Source: CAWBXL01 sp963837365
GTDB lineage: Bacteria > Acidobacteriota > Terriglobia > Terriglobales > Acidobacteriaceae
Direction: 5' to 3'
Length of the DNA stretch: 64,000 bases
Assembly (NCBI GenBank): GCA_963837365.1
Contig: CAWIMW010000002.1
Location: 930,001 to 994,000 of the forward strand
The stretch's first letter is position 1; each line of letters starts with the position of its first letter. The notes beneath the pieces were generated by a model. The model was not told the origin of the DNA. It did no database searches and worked only from the letters and a program-made list of their open reading frames with translations. The position numbers were made by a program, and so were the translations under genes. Shown here one piece after another: positions 8,380-18,375 of this stretch.

Positions 8380-9660
8380 ATGCGCCAGATTCTTATCATC
8401 GCCGATGATCTCTCAGGGGCCGCCGACTGCGGGATGGCCTGCGCAGGGTCGGGCCTGCAAACGGTCGTCGTGCTAGGAAATTCCCTAAAACCCGTGGATG
8501 CGGATGTGTTATCGGTCGATGCTGATACCCGAGGTCTCGATCCCAAGCGCGCAGTTTGGGAAACCGCCATGCTTATGCGGCGGTACATGTCGAGTCAAGA
8601 ACAGATCGTATTCAAGAAACTGGACTCTACCCTGCGCGGCAATGTAGGTGCGGAGTTGGCGGCAGTCCTCACTACACAACGCGGTGCCACGCCGCAGCAG
8701 GGTCATGTGGTAGCGGTGTTAGCGCCGGCGTTTCCGGCAAACGGACGCACCACCCGGGAAGGCAAACAACTGCTCAACGGGAAACCGCTCGAGCAGATGG
8801 AAATCTGGCAGCGTGAGGGCAAGCAAGGCACCTCCTACATCCCCAAAATGCTTGAAGAAGCCGGCATGCGCTCTGCAGTGCTTTCCTTGGATTCGATTCG
8901 ATCCAGCAATGGCAATTTGCATCAAACCATGGGGAAGCTTGCGGACGGAATTGACGTATTAGTGTGCGACGCTGAAACCGATCAGGACATGCAGGCCATC
9001 GCCGACGCCACAGCCGCACTGGCGCATAACACCGTTTGGGCTGGTTCGGCAGGGCTTGCCTATCATTTGCCGAAGGCAGTTGCTTTAACTGCAAGAAATC
9101 CTGCAAAGCCCGTTCAGCCGCTCGCTTCGGGTCCCACGATTTTCGTAGTTGGATCTTCTGCGGCGGTGTCCCGCGAACAGGTCCGAGTGCTTACTGCGGC
9201 TGCACCCGAAATCATTACAATTACTGTCCCACCAAGTGACCTGCTCGCCGGCTTGCAGTCGGCAACCCGGCGCGAGCACGAACGCTGTTTGTCTGAGGCA
9301 TTTGCCAGCAAACGCGACGTGGTTGTATTGCTTGGCACAGAGGACAAATTGAAAATAGACGCAGGACGCCTGCTTTCTTCGGCACTGGCGCAGATGATCG
9401 CACCCCACTCCGATCAAGTAGGTGCTCTGGTGGTGACCGGCGGCGAAACTGCCCGTCTGGTCCTGCAAACCTGGGGAGTCACCGGCTTGCGCCTGGTGAA
9501 GGAACTGGAACCGGGCCTGCCTTTCTCCATCACCGAAAATTGGGGACGCCGCTTACCGGTCATTACGAAAGCGGGCGACTTCGGCAATTCGCAAACTCTG
9601 GTGCACTGCCGACAATTTCTGCGTGATCTTGACCGCAAGGCCAGCGAGAAGAAAAAGTGA
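8380..9660 (+). CDS. Four-carbon acid-sugar kinase family protein (DUF1537)
   Basis: A 426-residue two-domain kinase. The N-terminal acid-sugar-binding domain opens with IIADDLSGAADCG (residues 6-18) and has FKKLDSTLRGN at about residue 74; the C-terminal nucleotide-binding domain has VVTGGETARLVLQ at about residue 347. The DUF1537 family comprises OtnK, DtnK and DenK-type kinases that phosphorylate oxo-tetronate, threonate or erythronate on ATP. The PdxA-type partner immediately downstream (GTGA overlap) is the arrangement known for threonate or erythronate 4-kinases. Which stereoisomer is used cannot be told from sequence. Confidence 0.88.
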   Translation: MRQILIIADDLSGAADCGMACAGSGLQTVVVLGNSLKPVDADVLSVDADTRGLDPKRAVWETAMLMRRYMSSQEQIVFKKLDSTLRGNVGAELAAVLTTQRGATPQQGHVVAVLAPAFPANGRTTREGKQLLNGKPLEQMEIWQREGKQGTSYIPKMLEEAGMRSAVLSLDSIRSSNGNLHQTMGKLADGIDVLVCDAETDQDMQAIADATAALAHNTVWAGSAGLAYHLPKAVALTARNPAKPVQPLASGPTIFVVGSSAAVSREQVRVLTAAAPEIITITVPPSDLLAGLQSATRREHERCLSEAFASKRDVVVLLGTEDKLKIDAGRLLSSALAQMIAPHSDQVGALVVTGGETARLVLQTWGVTGLRLVKELEPGLPFSITENWGRRLPVITKAGDFGNSQTLVHCRQFLRDLDRKASEKKK

Positions 9661-10661
9661 TTACGGAATTACCCATCATCGCAATCACCATGGGAGATGC
9701 CGCGGGTGTCGGGCCCGAAGTCATTATGAAAAGCCTGGCGCACTCCGAACTCTATGAGCAATGCCGGCCGTTGGTGATCGGAGACGCGGAGCGCCTGAAA
9801 GAAGCTGGGCGGATCGTCAAAGCCAGGCTCGAAGTCCACAGCCTTGGCGCAGACACCTTAGGCCAGGCGACCTACCAACCGGGAACGGTTGATTGCGTGG
9901 ATTTGAAACTGATCCCAAAGGAGCTTCCCTGGGGCAGGATCTCGGCCACGGCGGGAGATGCGGCTTTCCATTACGTCGAATTGGCCGCGAAACTCGCGGT
10001 CAGCGGGAAAGTTGGAGCCATCTGCACCGCTCCGCTAAATAAAGAGGCGTTGCACGCGGGTGGTCACAAGTATCCCGGACACACGGAATTATTGGCCGCG
10101 CTCACCAACACTCCTGAAGTTTCCATGATGCTGACGACGCCCAAAATGCGTGTGGTCCACGTTACCGCCCACATCGGATTGCTGGATGCTATTGCAAAGA
10201 TTGAGCCGGGATTGGTTGAACGAACAATCGCACGCGGTCACAGCGCACTCGAAAGAGCTGGCGTTGCCAATCCACGAATCGGAGTCTGCGGCATCAACCC
10301 TCATGCGGGAGAAAATGGCCTGTTCGGTTATCGTGAAGAAGAAACGAAAATTCAGCCGGCGGTCGAAGCCTGCCGCAAGAAAGGCTGGAATGTCGAAGGC
10401 CCGCTGCCCGCTGACACTCTATTCTATCGCGCCCAACGCGGAGACTTTGATCTGGTCGTCGCCATGTATCACGATCAAGGGCACGGCCCAGTAAAAGTTC
10501 TTGGCCTGGAGTCTGGAGTAAACATTACTGTGGGCCTTCCTGTGGTTCGGACTTCGGTGGATCATGGCACCGCGTTTGATATCGCGGGCAAAGGCATCGC
10601 AGACGAACGCAGCCTGCTGGAAGCCTTGCGACAGGCGATTCATTTGGCCGCTCGCCGGTAA
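9657..10661 (+). CDS. pdxA2: PdxA2-type 4-phospho-D-threonate/erythronate dehydrogenase
   Basis: A 334-residue member of the PdxA family: ITMGDAAGVGPEV at the N-terminus, metal-binding His in YPGHTELLA (about residue 140) and MYHDQGHGPVKV (about 269). The GTG start overlaps the kinase TGA. PdxA proper oxidises 4-phosphohydroxy-L-threonine in pyridoxal-phosphate synthesis, but paralogs paired with DUF1537 kinases (PdxA2) oxidise and decarboxylate the phosphorylated four-carbon acid to dihydroxyacetone phosphate. Operon context favours PdxA2; the biosynthetic role is the alternative. Confidence 0.85.
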   Translation: MITELPIIAITMGDAAGVGPEVIMKSLAHSELYEQCRPLVIGDAERLKEAGRIVKARLEVHSLGADTLGQATYQPGTVDCVDLKLIPKELPWGRISATAGDAAFHYVELAAKLAVSGKVGAICTAPLNKEALHAGGHKYPGHTELLAALTNTPEVSMMLTTPKMRVVHVTAHIGLLDAIAKIEPGLVERTIARGHSALERAGVANPRIGVCGINPHAGENGLFGYREEETKIQPAVEACRKKGWNVEGPLPADTLFYRAQRGDFDLVVAMYHDQGHGPVKVLGLESGVNITVGLPVVRTSVDHGTAFDIAGKGIADERSLLEALRQAIHLAARR

Positions 10662-10664
10662 CCT

Positions 10665-10745
10665 TGGTCATTCCGACAAGGAGCGGAGCGACGAGGAGGA
10701 ATCTGCTTTCCCTTGCATGGACAGCGAAAGCAGATTCCTGCTCGG
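10665..10745. repeat. Dispersed palindromic repeat (CATTCCGAC family), overlaps sortase 3' end
   Basis: An imperfect inverted repeat whose halves carry GGAATCTGCTTTC and GAAAGCAGATTCC. Relatives occur at 15688-15795 and, as a half copy, at 35209-35262. This copy supplies the stop codon and the last 20 or so codons of the sortase gene. Confidence 0.75.
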
Positions 10746-11309
10746 CACCGCCCGCACGATAAAGCGCTGCGGCGAATGTGGGCTGCGCCCAAACGGATAA
10801 CAGGTGATCAGGGTGAGCGCATCTTCAGAAGTTGGCGCCAGCAAAGTTACATCCTGGGGGTCGACTACGCGAATCGCGGTCACTGCATAAGTTCGTTCAT
10901 GCAATTCCCGATGAGTATCGAACCATTCGAGCTGAATTTTGTCATCCTGCGCAATTCTCTCCAGCGGCTTGAACCAGCTGGTGCGATGTCCCGCCAGCAC
11001 AAGGTTCCCCGGCTCTCCCAAGTCCGCTCCGCTGAACAACCGCGCCGGCCCGAAAGCAAGCGTGCGCGGAGTCGCGCCTTCCAGCACGAACTCGTCATAA
11101 CCCAGTCGCGGAATGCGCAGCCGCGCGATGGGAAAAGTGTCAGCCCAGGGCCACGGGGCGTGGACCTTGCCTGTTTGCAAGCTCTGGTTCCACGCCCGCC
11201 GGATCAGTATGCCGGCCAGTTCCGCCTTGGCGTGCATGTATAACGCCCGGGCCGTCAAGCCCGCTCCAGCAAGCAGAACCAGCGCCGCGATGATCCGCAT
11301 GATCTTCAC
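10668..11309 (-). CDS. Class GN (diderm-type) sortase
   Basis: A 213-residue membrane-anchored transpeptidase: N-terminal signal anchor (about residues 4-24), then the sortase fold with the catalytic set His108 (LAGHR), Cys170 (TLITCYPF) and probably Arg182 (PQRFIV). It cleaves a C-terminal sorting signal of a partner protein and transfers it to an acceptor. Its ATG overlaps the stop of the upstream VIT/VWA gene (ATGA), and this substrate/sortase pairing matches the class GN sortase systems known mostly from proteobacteria. The last ~20 residues (after PSRNLL) are serine-rich and come from a dispersed repeat, so the functional protein probably ends before them. Confidence 0.88.
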   Translation of the reverse strand: MKIMRIIAALVLLAGAGLTARALYMHAKAELAGILIRRAWNQSLQTGKVHAPWPWADTFPIARLRIPRLGYDEFVLEGATPRTLAFGPARLFSGADLGEPGNLVLAGHRTSWFKPLERIAQDDKIQLEWFDTHRELHERTYAVTAIRVVDPQDVTLLAPTSEDALTLITCYPFGRSPHSPQRFIVRAVPSRNLLSLSMQGKADSSSSLRSLSE

Positions 11310-13399
11310 GCAATCACTCCAAACCGAAGCTTCCTCTGAATGATCCAGAGCAAAGCACCAGCGATTAACAAGGCGGCCGCAAGCGCTTCCAGAAAATCGT
11401 CCGCCGTTCCCGTGGCCGGCGCGCCGAATACTTTGTCCATTTGCATGCCCGCAGGCAATTCAGTTGGGACAACCGCCTGGTTGGATTGCCCACTGGGATT
11501 CGCGATCACTTCCTCCACGGCCACCAGCGAAGTAAACCGCGTGACCAGCCGGTAGCGAATCGCGTGAGCAATAATGCTTCCACGAATTTCAGTTTGTCCC
11601 TTGACGTCGGCCTGCCGCCAGTGGTCCATCAGGTCTTCGACCCGCTGCCGCGCCCACAGCGTAGTGATGCCGGGATGAAAAGTAGCTTTCGAGGTATCGA
11701 ACGAGATGGTCTTTTCATACTGCTCATTCCCGGCACGCCCGGTCAGATGCAATGTTCCGGTATGTCCCCGCGCGATTCGTCCAAAAATCAACAGCGGTTG
11801 GCGGAAGAAGAGATCTGGTGGACGTTGCGGGTAAACCTCATCCACTTCCACTCCCGTGAAAGTCAGCTTTACGTCAGTCAGCACCGGGCTTTCGATGCTG
11901 GAGAAAAGATGCGACATCTGTTTCTGGATTTCATTGTTGTCGGCGATGTGGGTGAACGTCCCGCGCCCGAACTGCGCCATCTTGGTAGCGAGAAAAAGAT
12001 TGGGGGCGCTGCCGATGGCAACCGTATACAACCGCGCGTTGCCCAGTTCAGAACGGAGCGCAGCAAAGATTTGTTCTTCATTGCCCAGGTCGCCATCGGT
12101 CAGGAGAATAATGTGCCGTAGGTAACCGGAAGCCTCGGGCTTCTGCATCAGGTGCAGAAGGGCGGGCAACATCTCAGTGCCGCCGCCGGCTTCAAGATGC
12201 TTGACATAGCGGCGCGCCGCTTCCAGGTTTTCTGTAGTGGCAGTAAGGGTCTCAGGAGAAAATTCCTGATACCCGCTGCTGAACGCCAAAATCCCAAACC
12301 GGTCATTGGGACGCAGGCGGTCCAGTGCCTGGAGCAAGGCTCCTCGCGCTTGCTCAATCGAAGTCCCCGCCATTGAGCCGGAGACATCAATCATGTAAAG
12401 CATTTCCACCGGAGTACGTTCGGTAGGTTGCACAGTCGGCGGAAAAGCCGCCAACAGGAAATGCGTCTCACCCGAGTCGCTTGAAGGAGAAAGAAACAGC
12501 GCAGTCCGAGGCTCCGAACTTTTCGCCTGATGTATTTCGAGAATGAAATCCTTGTTGGGCAAAGTCGCGCCGCCAACCAGTTCCACATGCTGCCGCCCAT
12601 CCGGCAACCGGCTCACGTTGACCGCGTGTGAAATACATTTGATGGAGTCCGCGTCAAACCCAAGATCAAGGTCAACAGTGAGAGAAATGTCGTGCCCGGA
12701 GCGGCTCTCGGGATGGCGCACCGGAGGAGTGATCCGAGAAGCATCCGGCACGGCGTTAGTATCCATCGCCCACCCAGTTCCGCTGTGACCTGTTTCCTGA
12801 GTCCCAGGGATATACCGCGGCCCAACAACCATGGGAAAGTCCAGGCGCATGCGTCCGTCTTCCCATTTCAACGGCTCCACATAACGTAGCCGGATATCAA
12901 TCTCATCGCCCGGCATGATGTTGGCCACGGAAGTAGTAAAAATGTTAGGCCGCTCTTCCTCGACAAGCGCAGCGCGCTTGCCCTGTGACTTCGCCGCCTC
13001 ATAAACGCGCTTGGCCTCCTCGCGCTCGCGAATTGTGCTTCGTATCACGCGGTTGCCAATGCGAATTTCCATGTCATACACGGCGGCATCATGCGGAAGC
13101 GGAAAGACGTAAATGGCTTCAATGGGAATATTGCAGGAGTTTGAATACCGCTGCGTCACCGTGGCCGACGCCACCAGTCCACGCACGTCAAGCGCGACAT
13201 CGGTATGCGTCAGCGGCACCAGTTCATACTTGCCGGAGACCGGCGAGCGGAACATCAACGAACCCTCGCCCGCGTCAGCCGGGCGCATATCGTCCTGCGC
13301 CCCAGCCAATCCCGCGAACACCACAACCAATGCCAAAAACCCCATCATGAAGCGTGGACAAACTGCATTCCTGAACCAGGTAGCCGCGAACCGTAACAT
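11306..13399 (-). CDS. VIT and VWA domain protein, dedicated sortase substrate
   Basis: A 697-residue exported protein. It has a signal peptide (about 1-34), a VIT domain (about 50-180, SATVTQRYSNSCNIPIEAIY), a VWA domain with MIDAS motif MIDVSGSMAG near residue 336 and TDGDLGNEEQI further on, and a C-terminal sorting region: APATG at 660-664, a hydrophobic helix, and a short basic tail. This matches the marine-proteobacterial-type sortase target family, usually anchored by the neighbouring sortase. The sorting motif is PATG-like rather than LPxTG. Its biological role is unknown; VIT/VWA proteins are generally adhesive or ligand-binding. Confidence 0.88.
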   Translation of the reverse strand: MLRFAATWFRNAVCPRFMMGFLALVVVFAGLAGAQDDMRPADAGEGSLMFRSPVSGKYELVPLTHTDVALDVRGLVASATVTQRYSNSCNIPIEAIYVFPLPHDAAVYDMEIRIGNRVIRSTIREREEAKRVYEAAKSQGKRAALVEEERPNIFTTSVANIMPGDEIDIRLRYVEPLKWEDGRMRLDFPMVVGPRYIPGTQETGHSGTGWAMDTNAVPDASRITPPVRHPESRSGHDISLTVDLDLGFDADSIKCISHAVNVSRLPDGRQHVELVGGATLPNKDFILEIHQAKSSEPRTALFLSPSSDSGETHFLLAAFPPTVQPTERTPVEMLYMIDVSGSMAGTSIEQARGALLQALDRLRPNDRFGILAFSSGYQEFSPETLTATTENLEAARRYVKHLEAGGGTEMLPALLHLMQKPEASGYLRHIILLTDGDLGNEEQIFAALRSELGNARLYTVAIGSAPNLFLATKMAQFGRGTFTHIADNNEIQKQMSHLFSSIESPVLTDVKLTFTGVEVDEVYPQRPPDLFFRQPLLIFGRIARGHTGTLHLTGRAGNEQYEKTISFDTSKATFHPGITTLWARQRVEDLMDHWRQADVKGQTEIRGSIIAHAIRYRLVTRFTSLVAVEEVIANPSGQSNQAVVPTELPAGMQMDKVFGAPATGTADDFLEALAAALLIAGALLWIIQRKLRFGVIA

Positions 13400-13582
13400 G
13401 GGTCCTCCTGCGAAGTTGCTGATGCAGGGTAGAAATGCAAGAGCAAGGCCACGTAGGACGCTGCGGGAAGTCCCTGCCGTTCAACCACTTAGCGGAGAGT
13501 TGTTTGCTCGTGTGTGTGGCAGCATCCACAGGCTGTGGGCAGGCGGCCACAATCGGGAAATACTTGAGGTAAGCTGATAACC

Positions 13583-14158
<576 letters not shown>

Positions 14159-14171
14159 CCTCAACGCAGAA

Positions 14172-15653
14172 CTAGCTGCCCGCCCTCGCTTTTTCGACAG
14201 CCCGCAACACCGCCCCGCCCTTATTCATGCACTCCTCAAACTCCTTGGCCGGATCGGAATCCGCCACAATCCCCGCGCCCACCTGAAGATAGGCTTTCTT
14301 CCCCTTCATCATTAAAGTGCGAATAGCAATACAGGAATCCAGATTTCCCGCAAAGTCAGCATAGAGGACTGAGCCTCCGTAAACTCCCCGGCGTGTAGGC
14401 TCCAACTCCTCGATGATCTGCATAGCCCGGACTTTGGGTGCGCCGCTCAATGTTCCTGCCGGGAAGCAGGCAGCGAAGGCATCAATTGCATCCATATCTT
14501 TCCGTAGCGTGCCTTCGAGCGCGGAGACGATGTGCATGACGTGCGAGTAGCGTTCCACATACATCAGGTCACGGACCTTCACCGAGCCATACTCGCTCAC
14601 CCGCCCCAGGTCGTTGCGCCCCAGGTCCACCAGCATCACGTGCTCGGCGCGTTCCTTTTCGTCGCTTAGCATCTTCTGCTCAAGCGCCTGGTCTTCAGCT
14701 TCGTCACGCCCGCGGGGATGCGTCCCGGCAATCGGCCGATATTCCAACTTCCGTGCCGTAGCCCGCACCAGCATCTCCGGCGACGATCCCAGCACGTGCA
14801 TATCTCCCATACGCAGGAAATACAAATAAGGAGACGGATTCACCGTGCGCAGCGCCCGGTAAATATCAAACGGAGCGACCTCAGGAGTGAAATCCAGCCG
14901 CTGTGAAAGCACCACCTGGAAAATATCTCCGGCAGCAATGTACTCCTTGGCCTGCCGCACCGACTTGATGTAACGCTCGCGTGAACTCCCGGCGTTGACC
15001 TTCAGCTTGCCGCGGGCGCGCGATCCACGCCTACTCCACGCCGCCGGCTTCAATCCTCGCGCCAGTTTCTTTTCCAGCACAGCAATGTCAGCGACTGCCC
15101 GGTCATAAGCCTTGCGCGGACTTTCGCGGCTGACGTCCGCGGTGGCAATGATGTGGATCTGATGACGCAGGTGATCAAACGCCAGCAACCGGTCAAAAAA
15201 CATCAGCACGCAATCGGGCACAGACACATCTTCCTTTGCGTGTTTGCCAATGTTCTCCAGGCGACGCACGGCATCGTAGGCAAAATATCCGACAGCGCCG
15301 GCGGTGAATGGCGGGATTCCCGGCAAGGTTGCCGGCCGATGTGTGCGGAACTGTTCTTTGACAATGGCAAAGACATTGCCTTTGAGGGTCTTACGCTTTT
15401 TCCCCTGCTGCACGGTAACTTCTTCACCCTTGGCACGGACCTGCATGTAAGGCCTTGCACCCAGAAAGGTATAGCGGCCAATCTGCTCTCCGCGCTCGAC
15501 TGATTCCAGGAGAAATGCTTCGGGCTCTTTCGCTGCGACCGCGAGAAAAGCGGACACCGGAGTAAGCAGGTCAGCCGAAACCGATTTGACCACCGGCACC
15601 AGCGTGGCCTCGCGGGCGAGGCGGGAGAACTCTTTGTAGTCGGGAGTCACCAT
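14172..15653 (-). CDS. trpE: Anthranilate synthase component I
   Basis: A 493-residue chorismate-binding enzyme. It has the N-terminal regulatory region (DLLTPVSAFLAVA, LLESVERGEQIGRYTFLGA, the latter forming the tryptophan site in the family) and the catalytic core GTHPRGRDEAEDQ, DLGRNDLGRVS, FPAGTLSGAPKVRAM and GAGIVADSDP. The start is placed at 15653 (MVTPDYKEFSRLARE), which matches family N-termini; an ATG eleven codons upstream lies at the edge of a dispersed repeat and is less likely. It makes anthranilate with the convergent trpG product. Confidence 0.93.
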   Translation of the reverse strand: MVTPDYKEFSRLAREATLVPVVKSVSADLLTPVSAFLAVAAKEPEAFLLESVERGEQIGRYTFLGARPYMQVRAKGEEVTVQQGKKRKTLKGNVFAIVKEQFRTHRPATLPGIPPFTAGAVGYFAYDAVRRLENIGKHAKEDVSVPDCVLMFFDRLLAFDHLRHQIHIIATADVSRESPRKAYDRAVADIAVLEKKLARGLKPAAWSRRGSRARGKLKVNAGSSRERYIKSVRQAKEYIAAGDIFQVVLSQRLDFTPEVAPFDIYRALRTVNPSPYLYFLRMGDMHVLGSSPEMLVRATARKLEYRPIAGTHPRGRDEAEDQALEQKMLSDEKERAEHVMLVDLGRNDLGRVSEYGSVKVRDLMYVERYSHVMHIVSALEGTLRKDMDAIDAFAACFPAGTLSGAPKVRAMQIIEELEPTRRGVYGGSVLYADFAGNLDSCIAIRTLMMKGKKAYLQVGAGIVADSDPAKEFEECMNKGGAVLRAVEKARAGS

Positions 15654-15687
15654 ATCGGGGAGCCTTATTATATGGGAAACCTCCATT

Positions 15688-15795
15688 TGTCATTCCGACG
15701 AGGCACGAAGTGCTTAGGAGGAATCTGCTACTTCTATCCACACAGCGAAAGCAGATTCCTCCTCTTCGCTCCGCGAATTGTCGGAATGACAAAGG
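15688..15795. repeat. Dispersed palindromic repeat (CATTCCGAC family), full copy
   Basis: A long imperfect inverted repeat starting TTTGTCATTCCGACGAGG and ending TTGTCGGAATGACAAAG, with inner arms GGAATCTGCT and AGCAGATTCC. It separates the divergent trpE and P450 genes and would form a strong stem-loop in either transcript. Confidence 0.8.
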
Positions 15796-15847
15796 ACTGC
15801 TAAGTCGCATCAAACGGTAAAATAGCTGTCACCTCCGATCCCATCAC

Positions 15848-17190
15848 ATGCCCGAAGTCATTCACTCCCGTCCCCCCGGCCCCAAGCCGCATTTCCCTAT
15901 CGGCAATTTCCCGTTGGCCCACGCCAACCCGCTGGCCACCTTCGAGCAGTGGACTCAAGCGAATTCGGTGACATCTTCTATTACCGCGCAGGCTGGCTGC
16001 GGGTTTATTTCCTGAATCACCCGGACTACGTCGAATCGGTTCTGGTCAACCAGTACCAGAATTTCCGCAAAGACCGCGTAGTCCGCAACACCCGCTGGAT
16101 TTTCGGCAACGGCCTGCTGACCAACGAGGGCGCCCCGTGGCTGCGTCAACGCCGCATCATTCAGCCGGCCTTCCATCGCGAACGGATCGCAGGCTATGCC
16201 AACACCATGACTTCCTACACGCAAGCGGTGATGGGCTCATGGCAAGACGGCGACACCCGCGACATCCATCAGGACATGATGCGCCTCACCCTGAAGATTG
16301 TGGCCAAACTGCTGTTCGGTCTGGAAGTGGATGAAGAGTCCGAAAAAATCGCCCATTCTCTGAACACTCTGATCGGTCAAGGAGCAGGCGGACGCATGAT
16401 TCTGCCGCCATTTCTGCGTTACCTGCCAGTTTCAGCGATGGCAAAAGTGCGCCGCGCAGCGCGTCAGCTGGATGCCATCGCCTACCGCATCATCCGCGAA
16501 CGCCGTGCGGACGGAAACATGAATGGAGACCTGCTCTCCATGCTCATGCAGGCCCGTGACGATGACGGCACCAGCATGACCGATAAACAACTCCGTGATG
16601 AAGCCATCACGTTCCTTCTGGCTGGCCACGAAACCACAGCGTTGTCTTTGTCGTGGGCATGGTACCTATTGAGCCAGAATCCCGAAGCCGAACAAAAGCT
16701 CCATCAGGAGTTGCAGCAGGTCCTGGGTGGCCGCGCTCCCGAGGCGGCAGATATGCCCCAGCTCACCTACACTGAAAAAGTCATCAAAGAAGCCATGCGT
16801 CTTTATCCACCGGGCTGGGCGGTTGCCCGCACAGCGCTGAAAGATTGCCAGGTCGGTGGCTATCGCCTGCGCCGGGACGACAACGTAGTCATCAGCCAGT
16901 GGGTGATGCACCGCGACGCACGCTTCTTCACCAATCCTGAAAAATTCGACCCCGACCGCTGGTCTCCAGATCGCACCGCAACTGTTCCCAAATACGCCTA
17001 TTTCCCCTTCGGCGCAGGCCCGCGGGGATGTGTAGGCCAGTCTTTCGCCATGATGGAGGCCATTCTGCTGCTCGCCACCATCGCCCAAAGATTCACCTTC
17101 CAACTCCTGCCCGATCACCCCGTTGTCCCCATGCCCAGTGTCACTCTTCGCCCCAAACATGGCATCCGTATGGTCCTGCATAGCAGGTAA
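15848..17190 (+). pseudogene. Cytochrome P450, one-base frameshift near the N-terminus
   Basis: Translation from the ATG at 15848 gives MPEVIHSRPPGPKPHFPIGN and then LATFEQWTQ, a typical P450 proline-rich start. Near 15959-15961 one base is missing and the rest follows in another frame: EFGDIFYYRAGW and onward. That second part has all the core motifs: I-helix AGHETTA, K-helix EAMR, and heme loop FGAGPRGCVG with the cysteine ligand at 17029-17031. The whole would be about 448 residues, normal for the family. Either a consensus error or a recent lesion; an internal ATG at 15949 would give a protein lacking the membrane-proximal start. Substrate unknown. Confidence 0.85.
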
Positions 17191-17300
17191 CGAGCTGCCG
17201 CTCAAACGTTGGTTACACCAGGGTAACCAGCGAATGAATTGACGAATGCCCACACACGGGGGAAGATGCAAACAACGCACTTGGGCGTGGCGGTCGAACT

Positions 17301-18119
17301 ATGCGCATTAAATTTTGGGGTGTCCGCGGGTCCACTCCAACTCCTCAGCCGGAAAACATGCGCTATGGAGGCAATACCTCCTGCGTGGAAGTGCGCGTTG
17401 GAGATCAGATTTACATTTTCGATTGCGGCACCGGCTTCCGCAACCTGGGCCAACACCTGCTGCATGAATTTGTAGACCGCCCGGTCGTGGCCCACGTTTT
17501 TGTTTCTCACTTTCATTGGGACCACATCCAGGGTTTTCCTTTTTTCCGTCCGCTCTATGACAAACCGCAGGACCACTTCCTGCTGCACAGCTCCAGCCGC
17601 AATCGCAAGCTGGAGCAAGTGATGGAAGATCAGATGACGCCTCCATACTTCCCGGTCGATTTCAGGGAGATGAAAGCCCGCCGCGACTTCTATGAAATCG
17701 AAGAAGGACGCCTGCAACTAGGCGATGTAAGCGTACAAACCATGTGGCTGAACCACCCCCAGGGATGCATGGGCTTCCGTCTGGAAACCAAAGATGGCGT
17801 GTTCGTGTACGCAACCGACAATGAGCCCGGCGATGCCAAGTTCGACAAAAACGTCCGCAAGCTGGCCGACGGAGCCGATGTGCTGGTTTACGACGCCCAG
17901 TATCTCCCCGAAGAATACGAAGCCAGACGCCGGGGATGGGGCCATAGCCACTGGCGCGAAGCAGTCAATGTAGTGATGGAAAGCGGAGCCAAGGACCTAG
18001 TTCTGTTCCACCACGATCCCGACCACAGCGATGTCTGCATCGACAAAGTGGTCAAAGAAGCACGCAACTACTATCCCAAGGTGCGCGCCGCCTCTGAGGG
18101 AATGGAAATCACCCTGTAA
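17301..18119 (+). CDS. MBL-fold metallo-hydrolase
   Basis: A 272-residue soluble protein with the zinc-binding motif HFHWDH (residues 70-75) after MRIKFWGVRGSTPTP, a start seen in MBL hydrolases related to cyclic-nucleotide phosphodiesterases and RNase Z-like enzymes. Additional ligand candidates are Asp in YATDNEPGD and His in LFHHDPDHSD. It follows the P450 by 110 bases on the same strand. The start at 17301 agrees with family N-termini, although no strong ribosome-binding site precedes it. The substrate is unknown. Confidence 0.85.
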   Translation: MRIKFWGVRGSTPTPQPENMRYGGNTSCVEVRVGDQIYIFDCGTGFRNLGQHLLHEFVDRPVVAHVFVSHFHWDHIQGFPFFRPLYDKPQDHFLLHSSSRNRKLEQVMEDQMTPPYFPVDFREMKARRDFYEIEEGRLQLGDVSVQTMWLNHPQGCMGFRLETKDGVFVYATDNEPGDAKFDKNVRKLADGADVLVYDAQYLPEEYEARRRGWGHSHWREAVNVVMESGAKDLVLFHHDPDHSDVCIDKVVKEARNYYPKVRAASEGMEITL

Positions 18120-18261
18120 CTGCTCATGTGGGGACGGGGCTGGTTCCGCCTGCTTGAATCGAAAGAATTGCTGTCAGGCGCCCAAAAGGCCACGCCAGAT
18201 ATAAAAACTTTGTAGATCTACCGCACTTTTAGCCATCTGTCATCCTTCTATGAAAACGACA

Positions 18262-18340
18262 CCTTGTCGAAGGGACGTAAGTCCTGGGTAGCTAATAAAA
18301 ACGATCGAGTCCCGAAGGGGCGACAGAAGACCGACCAACC
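18262..18340. repeat. Intergenic dispersed repeats
   Basis: The 256-base gap 18120-18375 holds no gene. It contains a CTTGTCGAAGGGACG element and, from about 18284, a unit running CCTGGGTAGCTAATAAAAACG, then GAGTCCCGAAGGGGCGACAG. These look like the dispersed repeat types seen elsewhere in the window (compare 63125-63181). Confidence 0.5.
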
Positions 18341-18375
18341 CAGGCTGGGATCTGGTCGTCGCTCGGCATTCGTAG

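Noticed and set aside
9657..10661. Biosynthetic PdxA for vitamin B6
   Set aside because: The gene overlaps a DUF1537 kinase and follows a sugar-acid permease, so a catabolic PdxA2 is the better reading, although sequence alone does not exclude the biosynthetic role.
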